Shown here one piece after another: positions 51,962-61,579 of a stretch of DNA of 64,000 nt. A program made the position numbers and the translations under genes. The stretch is from Haloarcula mannanilytica (lineage in GTDB: Archaea; Halobacteriota; Halobacteria; Halobacteriales; Haloarculaceae). Under the pieces are notes generated by a model. It ran no database searches. It was not told where the DNA came from and saw only the letters and a program-made list of their open reading frames with translations. The DNA lies in NCBI RefSeq assembly GCF_005406125.1, contig NZ_BIXZ01000002.1:248001-312000 (forward strand), written 5' to 3'. Every line of letters begins with the position of its first letter. The first letter of the stretch is position 1.

Positions 51962-52665
51962 CTGCTGTCCTCCGTGGCTTCCCCGTCGGTGTCCGCGGCT
52001 GTGAGACCGTCCGGGTCCGCCGCGATGTTGTCCGCGCCGTCTGCGGCCCGCTCCAGCGCCTCGCGGGCGCGGGACTCCATGTCCGTGTCCGGTTCGTCAC
52101 GGCCGTAACGCACCCGCTCGAACGCCGACCGGAGGGCGGCGACGGCGTCGGGGTCGGCACCGGCCGCCGTCGCGTCCGCTTCGATGTCTCGCGGGGACGA
52201 TGCGTCGCCGTCCGCAGTCACCGAATCTTCGAGGGCAGCCCACGCGCGGTACACATCGTTGGTCAGGGGCACGTCGATTGCAGCCGCGCTGTGGGAGGGG
52301 GTCTTGGCGGACTCCGCGGTTGCGACGGTTGGCGTCTCGCCGCCCGTCTCGTCGATGGTTCGGCTCTGGCCGGCCAGCCGCCAGAGGACGACCAGGCCGA
52401 CCGCGAGGCCGACAGCGAGCGCACCGACCGCGGGGGCGGGGACACTCGGCAACAGTGCGCGAGCGCCACCGTCGCTTTCCGGCGGATCGATACCACCTGG
52501 CGGGTCGCTGAGCCCCTGTCCGTCGGGGTTGTCGATCTCGCTGTCGTCCCGTGTCATCTCTGCCTGATTGGAGCCGGTCGCGGCGTCGATGCTCGCGGCC
52601 CCGACACTGAACGACAGCAACGCGACCGCGGCGACGACCGCCACGAGGAGGGACTGTCGCTGCAT
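51958..52665 (-). CDS. DUF4129 domain membrane protein
   Basis: 235 residues from ATG 52665 (MQRQSLLVAVVAAVALLSFS); an in-frame ATG at 52689 adds eight residues. Signal-like N-terminus, a Ser/Asp/Gly extracellular stretch, a transmembrane helix (ALAVGLAVGLVVLWRLAG) and a C-terminal DUF4129-type helical domain with YRAWAALEDSV and RSAFERVRYG. DUF4129 is often fused to transglutaminases; here it is alone and is the first gene of the coupled set. Divergent from mutS. Confidence 0.72.
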   Translation of the reverse strand: MQRQSLLVAVVAAVALLSFSVGAASIDAATGSNQAEMTRDDSEIDNPDGQGLSDPPGGIDPPESDGGARALLPSVPAPAVGALAVGLAVGLVVLWRLAGQSRTIDETGGETPTVATAESAKTPSHSAAAIDVPLTNDVYRAWAALEDSVTADGDASSPRDIEADATAAGADPDAVAALRSAFERVRYGRDEPDTDMESRAREALERAADGADNIAADPDGLTAADTDGEATEDSR

Positions 52666-52760
52666 ACGGCCACTCCGCTCGTGGCGCATGAATAGGTTGG
52701 GGACCTGTCGCTTGTGGTGGTTCGGTATCGGGGGTGTCGTGTCCGCGCCGGACCCGCAAT

Positions 52761-52767
52761 CCTTACG
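52761..52767 (+). promoter_or_regulatory. TATA-like box of mutS
   Basis: CCTTACG about 27 bp before the ATG at 52792; leaderless start. Confidence 0.45.
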
Positions 52768-52791
52768 CCGCGGACGGCCACACGGACGTGT

Positions 52792-55557
52792 ATGACAGAG
52801 GCGACGGGAATCGTCGGGGAGTTCCTCACGCTCAAGGAGGGGACCGACGCGGACTTGCTGGCGATGCAGTGTGGCGATTTCTACGAGTTCTTCGCCGAGG
52901 ACGCCGAAATCGTCGCCGACGAACTCGACCTAAAGGTGAGCCAGAAATCCTCACATGGCTCGTCGTATCCGATGGCCGGGGTGCCGGTCGATGACCTGAC
53001 GCCGTACGTCTCCGCGCTGGTCGAGCGGGGCTACCGGGTCGCCATCGCTGACCAGCACGAGACCGAGAACGGCCACGCCCGGGATATAACGCGGGTCGTC
53101 ACGCCCGGGACGCATCTGGAAACGGGCGACGAGTCGGCCCAGTACCTCGCCGCAGTCGTCCGGAAGGCCAGCCGGGACGGCGGCGACACCTACGGCATCG
53201 CCGCGACGGACGTGACTACGGGCCAGTTCCAGGTCACGCAACTTGATGACGCCGACGCGGGCGAGGCGCTGACGGAACTGTACACGTTCGCACCGGCGGA
53301 GATTCTGCCCGGGCCAGAGCTACGCAACGACGACGAGTTTCTGGACCGCCTGCGGGAGCGAACGGAGGCGGCGCTGACGCTGCACGATTCGGCGTCGTTC
53401 GAGTCGGGCCGGGCACGCCACACCGTCCGCGAGCAGTTCGGTGACGAAACGGTCGACAGCGTCGGCATCGGCGACCAGGACATTGCGGTGCAGGCCGCCG
53501 GCGCAGTGCTGTCCTACGTCGAGGACACCGGCGTCGGGACGCTGGCGGCGGTCACACGCCTGCAGGCCTACGGCGAGCGCGACCACGTCGACCTCGACGC
53601 GACCACCCAGCGGAACCTCGAACTCACCGAGACGATGCAGGGCGACAGTTCGGGGTCGCTGTTCGACACAATCGACCACACCGTCACTGCTGCTGGTGGG
53701 CGACTGCTCCAGCGGTGGCTCCAGCGGCCTCGGCGAAACCGGACAGAACTCCAGCGGCGGCAGTCCTGCGTTGCGGCGCTGGGCGAGTCAGCGATGGCCC
53801 GCGAGCGGATACGAGAAACGCTGTCGGACGCCTATGACCTCGAACGGCTGGCCGCCCGGGCCACGTCTGGGAGTGCCGACGCGCGGGACCTGCGGGCGGT
53901 CCAGGAGACGCTTTCGTTGCTGGGCCGGGTCGCCGACGCCGTGGCCGAGACCGAGCGGCTGGCCGAATCACCGCTTGCGGACGCGCTCGATGGCGCTGAC
54001 CGCGAGGCGGCCGACAGAGTGGCAGCGGAACTGGACAGCGCACTCGTGGACGACCCGCCGGGGACGGTCCGACAGGGCGGCCTGTTCAAGCGTGGCTACG
54101 ACGACGAACTCGACGAAATCATCGACGAGCACGAGTCGGCGCTGGAGTGGCTGGAGACGCTGCCGGACCGCGAAAAGGAGCGGACCGGCATCACCCACCT
54201 CTCCGTCGACCGGAACAAGACCGACGGCTACTACATCCAGGTCGGCAAGAGCGAGACCGACGCCGTCCCGGATGAGTACCAGCACATCAAGACACTCAAG
54301 AACTCCAAACGCTACACGACGCCCGAACTCGACGAGAAGGAGCGGGACGTGTTGCGCTTGGAGGAGCGCCGCCACGACATGGAGTACGAGCGCTTCCAGG
54401 AACTCCGAGCGCGGGTGGCCGAGCGCGCGACGCTGCTGCAGGACGTGGGCCGGACGCTGGCGGAACTGGACGCGTTCGCCTCGCTCGCGGTCCACGCCGT
54501 CGAGAACGACTGGACCCGGCCGGCGGTCGCTGAGGGCAACGAACTGTCCATCGAAGCCGGTCGCCACCCAGTCGTCGAACAGACCACCGAGTTCGTCCCG
54601 AACGACCTCTACATGGACGAGGACCGGCAGTTCCTCATCGTCACCGGCCCGAACATGAGCGGGAAGTCGACGTACATGCGCCAGGCCGCGCTCATCACGC
54701 TCCTTGCCCAGGTGGGCAGTTTCGTGCCGGCACGGTCCGCGACGGTCGGCATGGTCGACGGTATCTTCACCCGTGTCGGCGCGCTGGACGAACTCGCACA
54801 GGGCCGCTCGACGTTCATGGTCGAGATGCAGGAGCTATCGAACATCCTCCACTCGGCCACCGACGAGTCGCTGGTAATTCTGGACGAGGTCGGCCGCGGA
54901 ACCGCTACCTTCGACGGCATCTCCATCGCCTGGGCGGCGACGGAGTACATCGTCAACTCGATCCAGTCGAAAACGCTGTTTGCGACCCATTATCACGAAC
55001 TGACGGCGCTGGGCGAGGAACTGCCGACCGTCGAAAACGTCCATGTTGCGGTCGACGGGGAGCCCCGGTCCGCGGAGGGGGACGGCGACGTAACCTTCCT
55101 CCGGACGGTGCGGGACGGCCCGACAGACCGCTCCTACGGCGTCCACGTCGCCGACCTCGCCGGTGTCCCCGAGCCAGTCGTCGACCGGTCACAGGAGGTG
55201 CTCGACCGTCTGCGGGACGACAAAGCCATCGAGATTCGTGGCAGCGAGGGGGACAGCGGCGGGACGACACAGGCCGTCTTCGACCTGGAGTCGGGCCAGT
55301 TCACGGACGGCGCGGCCCAGTCGGGGGACACATCGCCCGGCTCGGCTGCTGAACCGGTCGCGACCGACGGCAGCCCCGAACACGCGCCCGGAGACTCAGC
55401 AGTCGAGGCCGCCGGAGATGACGAATCGGTGGCTTCCCTCGACCCGGAGACAGAGGCCGTTCTCTCGGAGCTGACAGAACTGGATGTCAACGAGACGCCG
55501 CCGGTCGAGCTGATGGCGAAAGTCCAGGAGTGGCAGGCTGAACTGGACAGCGAGTAG
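52792..55557 (+). CDS. mutS: DNA mismatch repair protein MutS (MutS1 type)
   Basis: 921 residues from ATG 52792. N-terminal mismatch-recognition domain with the FxE motif F30-Y-E32 in GDFYEFF; connector, lever and clamp regions; then the ATPase with Walker A GPNMSGKST near residue 618, DEVGRGTATFDG Walker B and ATHYHELT. The last about 120 residues are a Ser/Asp/Gly-rich acidic linker followed by a final helix, DVNETPPVELMAKVQEW. It recognises mismatches in new DNA. mutL is not in the window. Confidence 0.94.
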   Translation: MTEATGIVGEFLTLKEGTDADLLAMQCGDFYEFFAEDAEIVADELDLKVSQKSSHGSSYPMAGVPVDDLTPYVSALVERGYRVAIADQHETENGHARDITRVVTPGTHLETGDESAQYLAAVVRKASRDGGDTYGIAATDVTTGQFQVTQLDDADAGEALTELYTFAPAEILPGPELRNDDEFLDRLRERTEAALTLHDSASFESGRARHTVREQFGDETVDSVGIGDQDIAVQAAGAVLSYVEDTGVGTLAAVTRLQAYGERDHVDLDATTQRNLELTETMQGDSSGSLFDTIDHTVTAAGGRLLQRWLQRPRRNRTELQRRQSCVAALGESAMARERIRETLSDAYDLERLAARATSGSADARDLRAVQETLSLLGRVADAVAETERLAESPLADALDGADREAADRVAAELDSALVDDPPGTVRQGGLFKRGYDDELDEIIDEHESALEWLETLPDREKERTGITHLSVDRNKTDGYYIQVGKSETDAVPDEYQHIKTLKNSKRYTTPELDEKERDVLRLEERRHDMEYERFQELRARVAERATLLQDVGRTLAELDAFASLAVHAVENDWTRPAVAEGNELSIEAGRHPVVEQTTEFVPNDLYMDEDRQFLIVTGPNMSGKSTYMRQAALITLLAQVGSFVPARSATVGMVDGIFTRVGALDELAQGRSTFMVEMQELSNILHSATDESLVILDEVGRGTATFDGISIAWAATEYIVNSIQSKTLFATHYHELTALGEELPTVENVHVAVDGEPRSAEGDGDVTFLRTVRDGPTDRSYGVHVADLAGVPEPVVDRSQEVLDRLRDDKAIEIRGSEGDSGGTTQAVFDLESGQFTDGAAQSGDTSPGSAAEPVATDGSPEHAPGDSAVEAAGDDESVASLDPETEAVLSELTELDVNETPPVELMAKVQEWQAELDSE

Positions 55558-55630
55558 CAGGCGGCACCTGATTTTCAACGGCGATACTCGCGCCCGAAAC
55601 GGTATACGAGAGTTGTCACTAGTGGGGGCA

Positions 55631-57625
55631 ATGACCGACCGGATCCGCGTGCTCCACGTCGACGACAACCCGACTGTTGTCGACGCGGTCGAAACCGCTC
55701 TCGAACGGGAGCACGACGGTGTCACGGTCGAGACGGCGTCGAGCGTCACCGACGGAACGGAGCGACTCGACGGCGGTTCGTTCGACTGTGTCGTCTCCGG
55801 CTACGACCTGCCGGAACGGACCGGTATCGGGTTCCTCGAAGCGGTCCGCGAACGGTATCCGGACCTGCCGTTTGTCTTGTTCACGGACGAGGGGAGCGAA
55901 GCGGTCGCCAGCAAAGCGATTTCGGCCGGCGTCACCGAGTACCTCAGGGCTGACGGTGGCTCCGAGCCGTACGCGCACCTCGCGGACACCGTCCTGCATG
56001 TCGTCGAGCAGGGACCCGAACGTGACGAACGCGGCCGTTTCGAGAGCGAGGCGCGCGACGATACGCAGCGCGAGCGCGCTATCGAAGAGCTACACACCAC
56101 CGCCAGGGCGTTCATGCGGGCCACGAGCGAGGACGCAATCGCCCAGATCACGGTCGATGCGGCCCGAGACATCCTCGATATGCCGTCCAACGCGGTTCAT
56201 TTTGCCGACGGCGACGAGCTGTACCCGGTCGCCTGGACCGAACAGGTCGAGCAGCTCATCGGTACACCGCCGGTGTTCACGCCCGGGAACGGGCTCGCGT
56301 GGCAGGCCTTCGACACCGGCGAGACGCAGGTCCACGACGATATCTCGTCGAACCCAGACCGGTACAACTCGGAGACGGACATCCGCAGCGAGATCCTGCT
56401 CCCGCTCGGGGACCACGGCGTCCTCCTCATCGGGTCGTGTGCGGCCAATGCGTTCGACGGCACGGATGTCACACTCGCACAGACGCTCACGGTACACGCG
56501 ACCACGGCGCTTGACCGCCTCGACCGGGAGCGCCAGCTCCGCGAGGAGCGAGAGTTCATCGACCAGGCGCTCGATACGCTCGATGACCTGTTCTACGTCA
56601 TCAACACGGACGGGAGCTTCCGGCGGTGGAACAAGCGCCTCCCCGAGGTCACGGGGTACAGCGACGCCGAGATCAGCGAGCTAGAGGTCTGTGAGTTCTT
56701 CCCCGCGGACGAGCGGGAAACGATCCACGAGGCGATACGCCAGGCGCTAAATCAGGGACGAACGACCGTCGAAGCCAAGCTTCGGACCGCCGACGGCGAG
56801 TTCGTCCCCTACGAGTTTACCGGGACCAGGCTGACAGATACCGACGGGGAGATAGCCGGTGCGGTCGGTATCGGACGGGACATCTCCCAGCGCAAGGCCT
56901 ACGAACAGCGGCTGGAACGCCAGAACGAGCGTCTCGATGAGTTCACCAGCATCGTCAGCCACGACCTCCGGAACCCGCTGACCGTCGCGGAGGGGAACCT
57001 GGACCTGGCCAAGACTGAATGTGACAGCGACTATCTCGACGAGGTGGCGCGTGCCCACGAACGAATGCGAACGCTGATTGACGACCTCCTGGCGTTCGCA
57101 CGCGCCGGCGAAACAGTGATCGATATCGAATCCGTCGGGCTCGCGGACATCGTCCAGGAGTGCTGGCAGACCGTCGAGGCGGACCTGGCCACGCTTGTCG
57201 TCGAGACCGACCGCCAGGTGCAGGCGGACCCGGCGAAACTCCGGCGACTGTTGGCGAACCTGCTTCGGAACGCCGTGGAACACGGTTCTACGAACAGTCG
57301 GTCGGGGACCGACGACAGTGTGGAACACGGGCGCGGCCGGACGGGATCAGACGACGAACAGGACACGGAAAAAACAACTGTGAGCGTTGGGGCGGTCGAA
57401 GACGCGGACCGGCACGGCTTCTACGTCGCGGACGACGGGCCGGGCATCCCACCGGACGACCGCGAACGAGTGTTCGAAGAGGGGTATTCGACCGGCGAAG
57501 ACGGGACCGGGTTCGGACTCAAAATCGTCCGTCGGATCGCTGATGCCCACGGTTGGACAGTCACGGTGACCGAGAGCGAGAGCGGCGGCGCGCGGTTCGA
57601 AGTAACGGGCCTCGAACCCGCCTGA
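55631..57625 (+). CDS. Receiver-GAF-PAS histidine kinase with degenerate receiver
   Basis: 664 residues from ATG 55631. REC domain (about 1-125): VLHVDDN is kept, but VVSGYDLP has Gly57 where the phosphoacceptor Asp is normally found, and the conserved Lys after TEYL is lost (RADGG). Then GAF (about 150-300), PAS (about 305-420), HisKA with SIVSHDLRNPL near residue 440, N box LLRNAVEH and G boxes DDGPGIP and GTGFGL. Kinase is intact; the receiver is probably non-phosphorylated. No membrane segment. Confidence 0.88.
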   Translation: MTDRIRVLHVDDNPTVVDAVETALEREHDGVTVETASSVTDGTERLDGGSFDCVVSGYDLPERTGIGFLEAVRERYPDLPFVLFTDEGSEAVASKAISAGVTEYLRADGGSEPYAHLADTVLHVVEQGPERDERGRFESEARDDTQRERAIEELHTTARAFMRATSEDAIAQITVDAARDILDMPSNAVHFADGDELYPVAWTEQVEQLIGTPPVFTPGNGLAWQAFDTGETQVHDDISSNPDRYNSETDIRSEILLPLGDHGVLLIGSCAANAFDGTDVTLAQTLTVHATTALDRLDRERQLREEREFIDQALDTLDDLFYVINTDGSFRRWNKRLPEVTGYSDAEISELEVCEFFPADERETIHEAIRQALNQGRTTVEAKLRTADGEFVPYEFTGTRLTDTDGEIAGAVGIGRDISQRKAYEQRLERQNERLDEFTSIVSHDLRNPLTVAEGNLDLAKTECDSDYLDEVARAHERMRTLIDDLLAFARAGETVIDIESVGLADIVQECWQTVEADLATLVVETDRQVQADPAKLRRLLANLLRNAVEHGSTNSRSGTDDSVEHGRGRTGSDDEQDTEKTTVSVGAVEDADRHGFYVADDGPGIPPDDRERVFEEGYSTGEDGTGFGLKIVRRIADAHGWTVTVTESESGGARFEVTGLEPA

Positions 57626-57695
57626 GCAGGCGCAGGTCGAAACGGGGCCGGCTCCCGGACGTGTCCTTTTAGTCCTGAAGCCCCCAGTGCGAGTA

Positions 57696-58712
57696 ATGTC
57701 ATCTCAGCGACCCCACCGGCGGGGGACGCGGACTGTCGAGGAGTCGACTCCGACGGAGGATCGAGCGACGCCCGCGCTCGCCGTCGAGGGGTTGTCAAAG
57801 CAGTTCGGCAGCGGTGTGGAAGCGGTGACGGCCGTCGACGACGTGTCGTTTCGCATCGAGCAGGGGACGGTCGTCGGCCTGCTTGGACCCAACGGTGCGG
57901 GGAAGACGACGACGATAAAGTCGGTTCTTGGCCTGGTACTGCCTGATTCCGGACGCATCCGGGTCCAGGGAATCGACATGGCCGACCAGCCCCGCAAAGC
58001 GTACCGTCACGTCGACGCGATGCTCGAAGGGGCGCGAAACGACTACTGGCGGCTGACCGTCCGGGAAAACCTGCGGTATTTCTCGACGATCAAGGGCGTC
58101 AAGCCGGACGCCGTCGCCGACCGACACGAGCGGCTGCTGGCGAAACTGGGCCTCCTCGAAAAGGCCGACGAGCCAGTCCGATCCCTCTCCCGCGGGATGA
58201 AACAGAAGGTGTCGCTGGCGAGCGTGCTGGCAAGCGAGTCCGACCTGGTGTTTCTCGACGAGCCGACGCTTGGCCTCGACGTGGAAAGCTCGCTGACGCT
58301 ACGGCGGGAGCTGCGCCGCATCGTCGACGAGCGTGCCCTCACCGCCGTCGTCAGCAGCCACGACATGGATGTCATCGAGGATGTCTGTGACCGGGTCATC
58401 ATCATGAACGAGGGGGAGATCATCGCCGACGACAGCGTCTCGGCGGTGCTCGACCAGTTCACCGCAAGCGGGTTCTCCGTGACCAGCCCGGACATCACCG
58501 ATTCCCTGCTGTCGACTATCCGGGAGCGCTTCGAGGTGGTCGAGGTGACGAGCGTCGAGCGGGGCCGGCGCGTCGAGGTGACGACCGACAGCGACGGGTT
58601 CTACCGCCTGCTCGCCCTGTGTCGGGACCACGACGTGACGCTGGCCGGCGTCGGCACCGTCGAACCGGACCTCGAAGACGTATTCATCGAAATCACGGGC
58701 CAGGGATCATGA
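57696..58712 (+). CDS. ABC-2 exporter ATP-binding protein
   Basis: 338 residues from ATG 57696. Walker A GPNGAGKTT, Q-loop region, signature LSRGMKQKVSLA and Walker B LVFLDEPTLGLD are all intact. An N-terminal stretch of about 30 residues is Arg/Thr-rich. Such ATPases drive export or membrane remodelling. The permease gene follows after 19 bp. Confidence 0.9.
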   Translation: MSSQRPHRRGTRTVEESTPTEDRATPALAVEGLSKQFGSGVEAVTAVDDVSFRIEQGTVVGLLGPNGAGKTTTIKSVLGLVLPDSGRIRVQGIDMADQPRKAYRHVDAMLEGARNDYWRLTVRENLRYFSTIKGVKPDAVADRHERLLAKLGLLEKADEPVRSLSRGMKQKVSLASVLASESDLVFLDEPTLGLDVESSLTLRRELRRIVDERALTAVVSSHDMDVIEDVCDRVIIMNEGEIIADDSVSAVLDQFTASGFSVTSPDITDSLLSTIRERFEVVEVTSVERGRRVEVTTDSDGFYRLLALCRDHDVTLAGVGTVEPDLEDVFIEITGQGS

Positions 58713-58731
58713 CAGGCCGGGAACAGCGACG

Positions 58732-59577
58732 ATGACGGCGAGTGCTGACACGCACGCGGGAGACGGTGACAGCGCCGATACCCCGAGTGTCGATACCGCC
58801 ATGCAGGCGGGCTATCTCGACCTCGCGCGGGCAGTGCTGTACCGGGAGTACCTCATCTTCGTCCGCTATCCGGCCAACGCCGTCGGCGGCATCGTCATCT
58901 CTGTGTTCTTCTTCGGCCTGCTGTTTTACGGCGGCCGAATGCTCGCCGGGCAGGCGATAACGGACTCTATCGAGGGCATCATCGTCGGCTACTTCCTGTG
59001 GTCGCTGTCGGTCGGGGCGTACCAGTCCATCTCGAACGACATCGCCAGCGAGGCTCAGTGGGGCACCCTCGAACGCCACGTCATGACGCCGTTTGGCTTC
59101 GCACCGGTCGCGTTCTGCAAGGGCCTCGCGAAAGTCGTTCGGACGTTCATCACCTCGACAGTGGTGCTTGCGGTGATGCTGGCGATCACCGGGACGACAC
59201 TCCAGTTGCACGTCCTGACTGTCGGTGTCGTCGCATCGCTGACCATCGCGTCGGTGCTGGGCCTGGGATTCGCCGCGGGCGGCGTCGCGGTGCTGTACAA
59301 GCGCATCGGGAACTGGCTCAATCTACTCCAGTTCGGCTTTATCATCCTTATTTCCGCACCGGTGTTCGAACTCGGGTGGACGCGGGTGCTGCCGCTGGCT
59401 CACGGGAGCGCGCTCCTGCAGCGGGCGATGGTCGATGGGACCCGCATCTGGCAGTTCTCCGCCCTCGACCTGGGACTGCTCGTTGGCGTCCCGGCCGGCT
59501 ACGTCCTGTGTGGCTACCTCGTGTTCCAGTACACGACCCGGCGGGCCAGACGCCTCGGCGTGCTCGGGGACTACTGA
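58732..59577 (+). CDS. ABC-2 transporter permease
   Basis: 281 residues, ATG start. Hydrophilic acidic N-terminus (about 30 residues) then six membrane segments; loops such as SNDIASEAQWGTLERHVM and QRAMVDGTRIWQ fit ABC-2 permeases. Partner of the preceding ATPase. The exported substrate is unknown. Confidence 0.85.
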   Translation: MTASADTHAGDGDSADTPSVDTAMQAGYLDLARAVLYREYLIFVRYPANAVGGIVISVFFFGLLFYGGRMLAGQAITDSIEGIIVGYFLWSLSVGAYQSISNDIASEAQWGTLERHVMTPFGFAPVAFCKGLAKVVRTFITSTVVLAVMLAITGTTLQLHVLTVGVVASLTIASVLGLGFAAGGVAVLYKRIGNWLNLLQFGFIILISAPVFELGWTRVLPLAHGSALLQRAMVDGTRIWQFSALDLGLLVGVPAGYVLCGYLVFQYTTRRARRLGVLGDY

Positions 59578-59675
59578 TCGCAGCGGACAGGAGGTTTTAC
59601 TTGTGGTGCCGGTAATGTGATAGGTAATACCGTCGCTCGTGCGAAACGGACAGTCCCCTGCCCTGCATCCCACAC

Positions 59676-60872
59676 ATGGTCACTCGACACCTCACCTCGG
59701 AACGACTGGTCCTCACCATCGCAACAGTGGTCGTCGTCGGTGTGCTGGCCGTTGCGACGTGGTCGCTCGCGTTCACAACAACGAGTACAGCTGACCAACC
59801 GCAGATCGACGCGGACGTGCAGCAACGCTACGAGGCGATAGACGGCGTCACCGCGACACAGACGACGACTATCACCCGGAACGGGACAGTTGCGAGCCGG
59901 ACGACCTACGAGGCGACGGTCCAGCCGGGGACCCAGAAGAAGCGGCTGGCAGTCCTCAACAGTACCGCACGGCGGTACGACCTGCGGGTGTCAAACGGGT
60001 CGGCGCTGTGGCTGTACAACCAGAATCGAGCGAGCGCGACGCGCATCTCGCTCAGCGGAACCGAGTCAGACCGTGGAGCGCGGCTGGGGCGACTGTTCGC
60101 GCGGCTCAACATGTCCACGGCGGCCGACCCGGCCCCCCAGCCGGTCGAACCGCTGCCGGTCGTCCCCCAGAGCGAGCAGCGGCCGGCCGACGTGTCGGCT
60201 GCGGCTTCCGGGTCGATGACTGTCAGCTACGAGGGCACGGAAACCGTCGACGGGCGCGAGGCCTACGTCGTCCACGTGGCTCCGGCAAACGACACGGCGG
60301 CCTACGAGCAGACGATCTGGGTGGATACACAGCGGTTCTTCCCGGTGAAAAAGCGCACCGCCTGGACGACAGACGGGGAGCGGACGGTCGTGACGACGAC
60401 ACACACGAACGTCAGCTACGACACCGGCGTCTCCCAGGACGTGTTTACCCCCGACTTCCCGGACAACACGACCGTCACCGTCCCGGAGACGCCGGAGACA
60501 CAGACCTACGAGTCGGTTAGCGCCCTCGAAGCCGACACCGATATCCGGGTCCCAGCGCCAGATATCCCGCCGGGATACGAACTGACCTACGCGACACAGA
60601 CCCGGGGGCAGATCCACAGCATCGGCTTCCGTTACGTGAACCGGACCAGTCTGATTACAATCGCCAAGTACGACCGACTGGCTGACGAGCCGGCACAAAA
60701 CGGGAGCGAAGCGGTGACAATCGACGGCCGCCCGGCACAGGTCAGCCGTGATCTGACACCATCGGTGTCGTGGAACTGTGAGAGCTACCGGTACACGATT
60801 CGCGGCGAGGGCGTCTCGGCGGACCGACTCATCGCAATCGGCCAGTCAGTCGGCTGCCCCGCCGGCGAGTAA
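59676..60872 (+). CDS. Membrane-anchored LolA-fold-like (DUF4367-type) protein
   Basis: 398 residues, ATG start. An N-terminal hydrophobic helix (VLTIATVVVVGVLAVATWSLAF) anchors an extracellular domain of repeated beta strands, a bit like LolA/outer-membrane lipoprotein-sorting proteins, with a C-terminal region similar to DUF4367 (SRDLTPSVSWNCESYRYTI). Its extracellular region has several N-x-S/T sites that could be glycosylated. Follows the ABC-2 exporter genes after 98 bp, suggesting a joint envelope role. Confidence 0.75.
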   Translation: MVTRHLTSERLVLTIATVVVVGVLAVATWSLAFTTTSTADQPQIDADVQQRYEAIDGVTATQTTTITRNGTVASRTTYEATVQPGTQKKRLAVLNSTARRYDLRVSNGSALWLYNQNRASATRISLSGTESDRGARLGRLFARLNMSTAADPAPQPVEPLPVVPQSEQRPADVSAAASGSMTVSYEGTETVDGREAYVVHVAPANDTAAYEQTIWVDTQRFFPVKKRTAWTTDGERTVVTTTHTNVSYDTGVSQDVFTPDFPDNTTVTVPETPETQTYESVSALEADTDIRVPAPDIPPGYELTYATQTRGQIHSIGFRYVNRTSLITIAKYDRLADEPAQNGSEAVTIDGRPAQVSRDLTPSVSWNCESYRYTIRGEGVSADRLIAIGQSVGCPAGE

Positions 60873-61206
60873 GCGCCCACGCTGGCGTATCAGGCCACCG
60901 TTTTCTGGGTCAGAAGTTCGACTGCACGTTATATTATGCAACCACCCCTCGGTACGGGTGCAGCGGCCCTGATGACACCGTGCCACCATTGCCCTCCGGC
61001 TACGGCCGCTGTCTGTCCACCACACTGCCCCGGGGTTTCCCGGGGCTGCCACCCTGAGGGTGCTATGGGCCGTGCTGCTTGGTCCCCTGCCTCCCCCGAG
61101 TGCTGCTCCCTGACTGCGCTGGTCTCCGCTGACGCTGTGTCGGGCTGACTTCTGACTCGGAAACTGACGGGACCTTTTATTCAGGGACGGGTCATTGGTC
61201 CGGTAC
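60873..61206. other. Intergenic region holding a candidate structured RNA
   Basis: 334 bp. TATA-like TTATATTA at 60929-60936 precedes a heavily self-complementary, C-rich segment (60957 to about 61150). A second TATA-like TTTTAT at 61175-61180 serves the regulator gene at 61207. No frame here has the acidic, G/C-ending profile of local genes. Confidence 0.6.
60957..61150 (+). ncRNA. Candidate structured non-coding RNA
   Basis: Start expected about 25 bp after the TATA-like box at 60929-60936. A long-range helix pairs GCAGCGGCCC (60960-60969) with GGGCC-GT-GCTGC (61067-61078). Inside are an 8-bp hairpin (61027-61034 with 61039-61046, loop GTTT) and CACCC-TGA-GGGTG (61050-61062). It does not match tRNA, RNase P or SRP RNA conserved blocks as I know them. 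Strand and extent are inferred from the TATA box only. Confidence 0.35.
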
Positions 61207-61578
61207 GTGAGTGAGGACCCGGCCGTGGGCGACATCCTCGACCTGCTCAGTGACGAGTACGCCCGGGACATCCTCGCAGCAACGAGTGTCAAACCCATGT
61301 CCGCGAAACAGCTCGCCGACCAGTGTGAGATGTCACAACCGACCGTGTACAGACGGGTCGAGTGGCTCCAGGAGTACGGCCTCATCGAGGAACAGACCCA
61401 GATCGAGACGGGCGGCAACGACTACAGCGTGTTCGCTGCCACGCTCTCGGAGTTCTCGCTGGCGCTTGCCGACGGCGATTTCGAGACCGCAATCGAGCGG
61501 ACCGAACCGCCGGCGTTCCCGGGACAGGACGAACAGGACACCGCGGACAGATTCACAAAGATGTGGGAGAATCTCTGA
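61207..61578 (+). CDS. ArsR-like winged-helix regulator
   Basis: 123 residues from GTG 61207 (VSEDPAVGDILDLLSDEYA), with TATA-like TTTTAT 29 bp upstream; TTG 61195 is the less likely start. Helix-turn-helix MSAKQLADQCEMSQPTVYRR and a wing EEQTQIETGG are plain; an acidic C-terminus follows. The downstream small membrane protein starts one base after the stop. Such pairs of winged helix plus DUF7521-like protein recur in haloarchaea. Target genes unknown. Confidence 0.85.
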   Translation: MSEDPAVGDILDLLSDEYARDILAATSVKPMSAKQLADQCEMSQPTVYRRVEWLQEYGLIEEQTQIETGGNDYSVFAATLSEFSLALADGDFETAIERTEPPAFPGQDEQDTADRFTKMWENL

Positions 61579-61579
61579 G

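Noticed and set aside
60936-61148. 70-residue Cys/Pro-rich frame
   Set aside because: Looks attractive as a Cys-rich peptide, but lacks the local amino-acid profile and is better explained by the self-complementary C-rich segment.
60957-61150. RNase P or SRP RNA
   Set aside because: The conserved GAGGAAAGTCC-type block of RNase P and the SRP helix 8 CCGGAAG-type block are absent on both strands.
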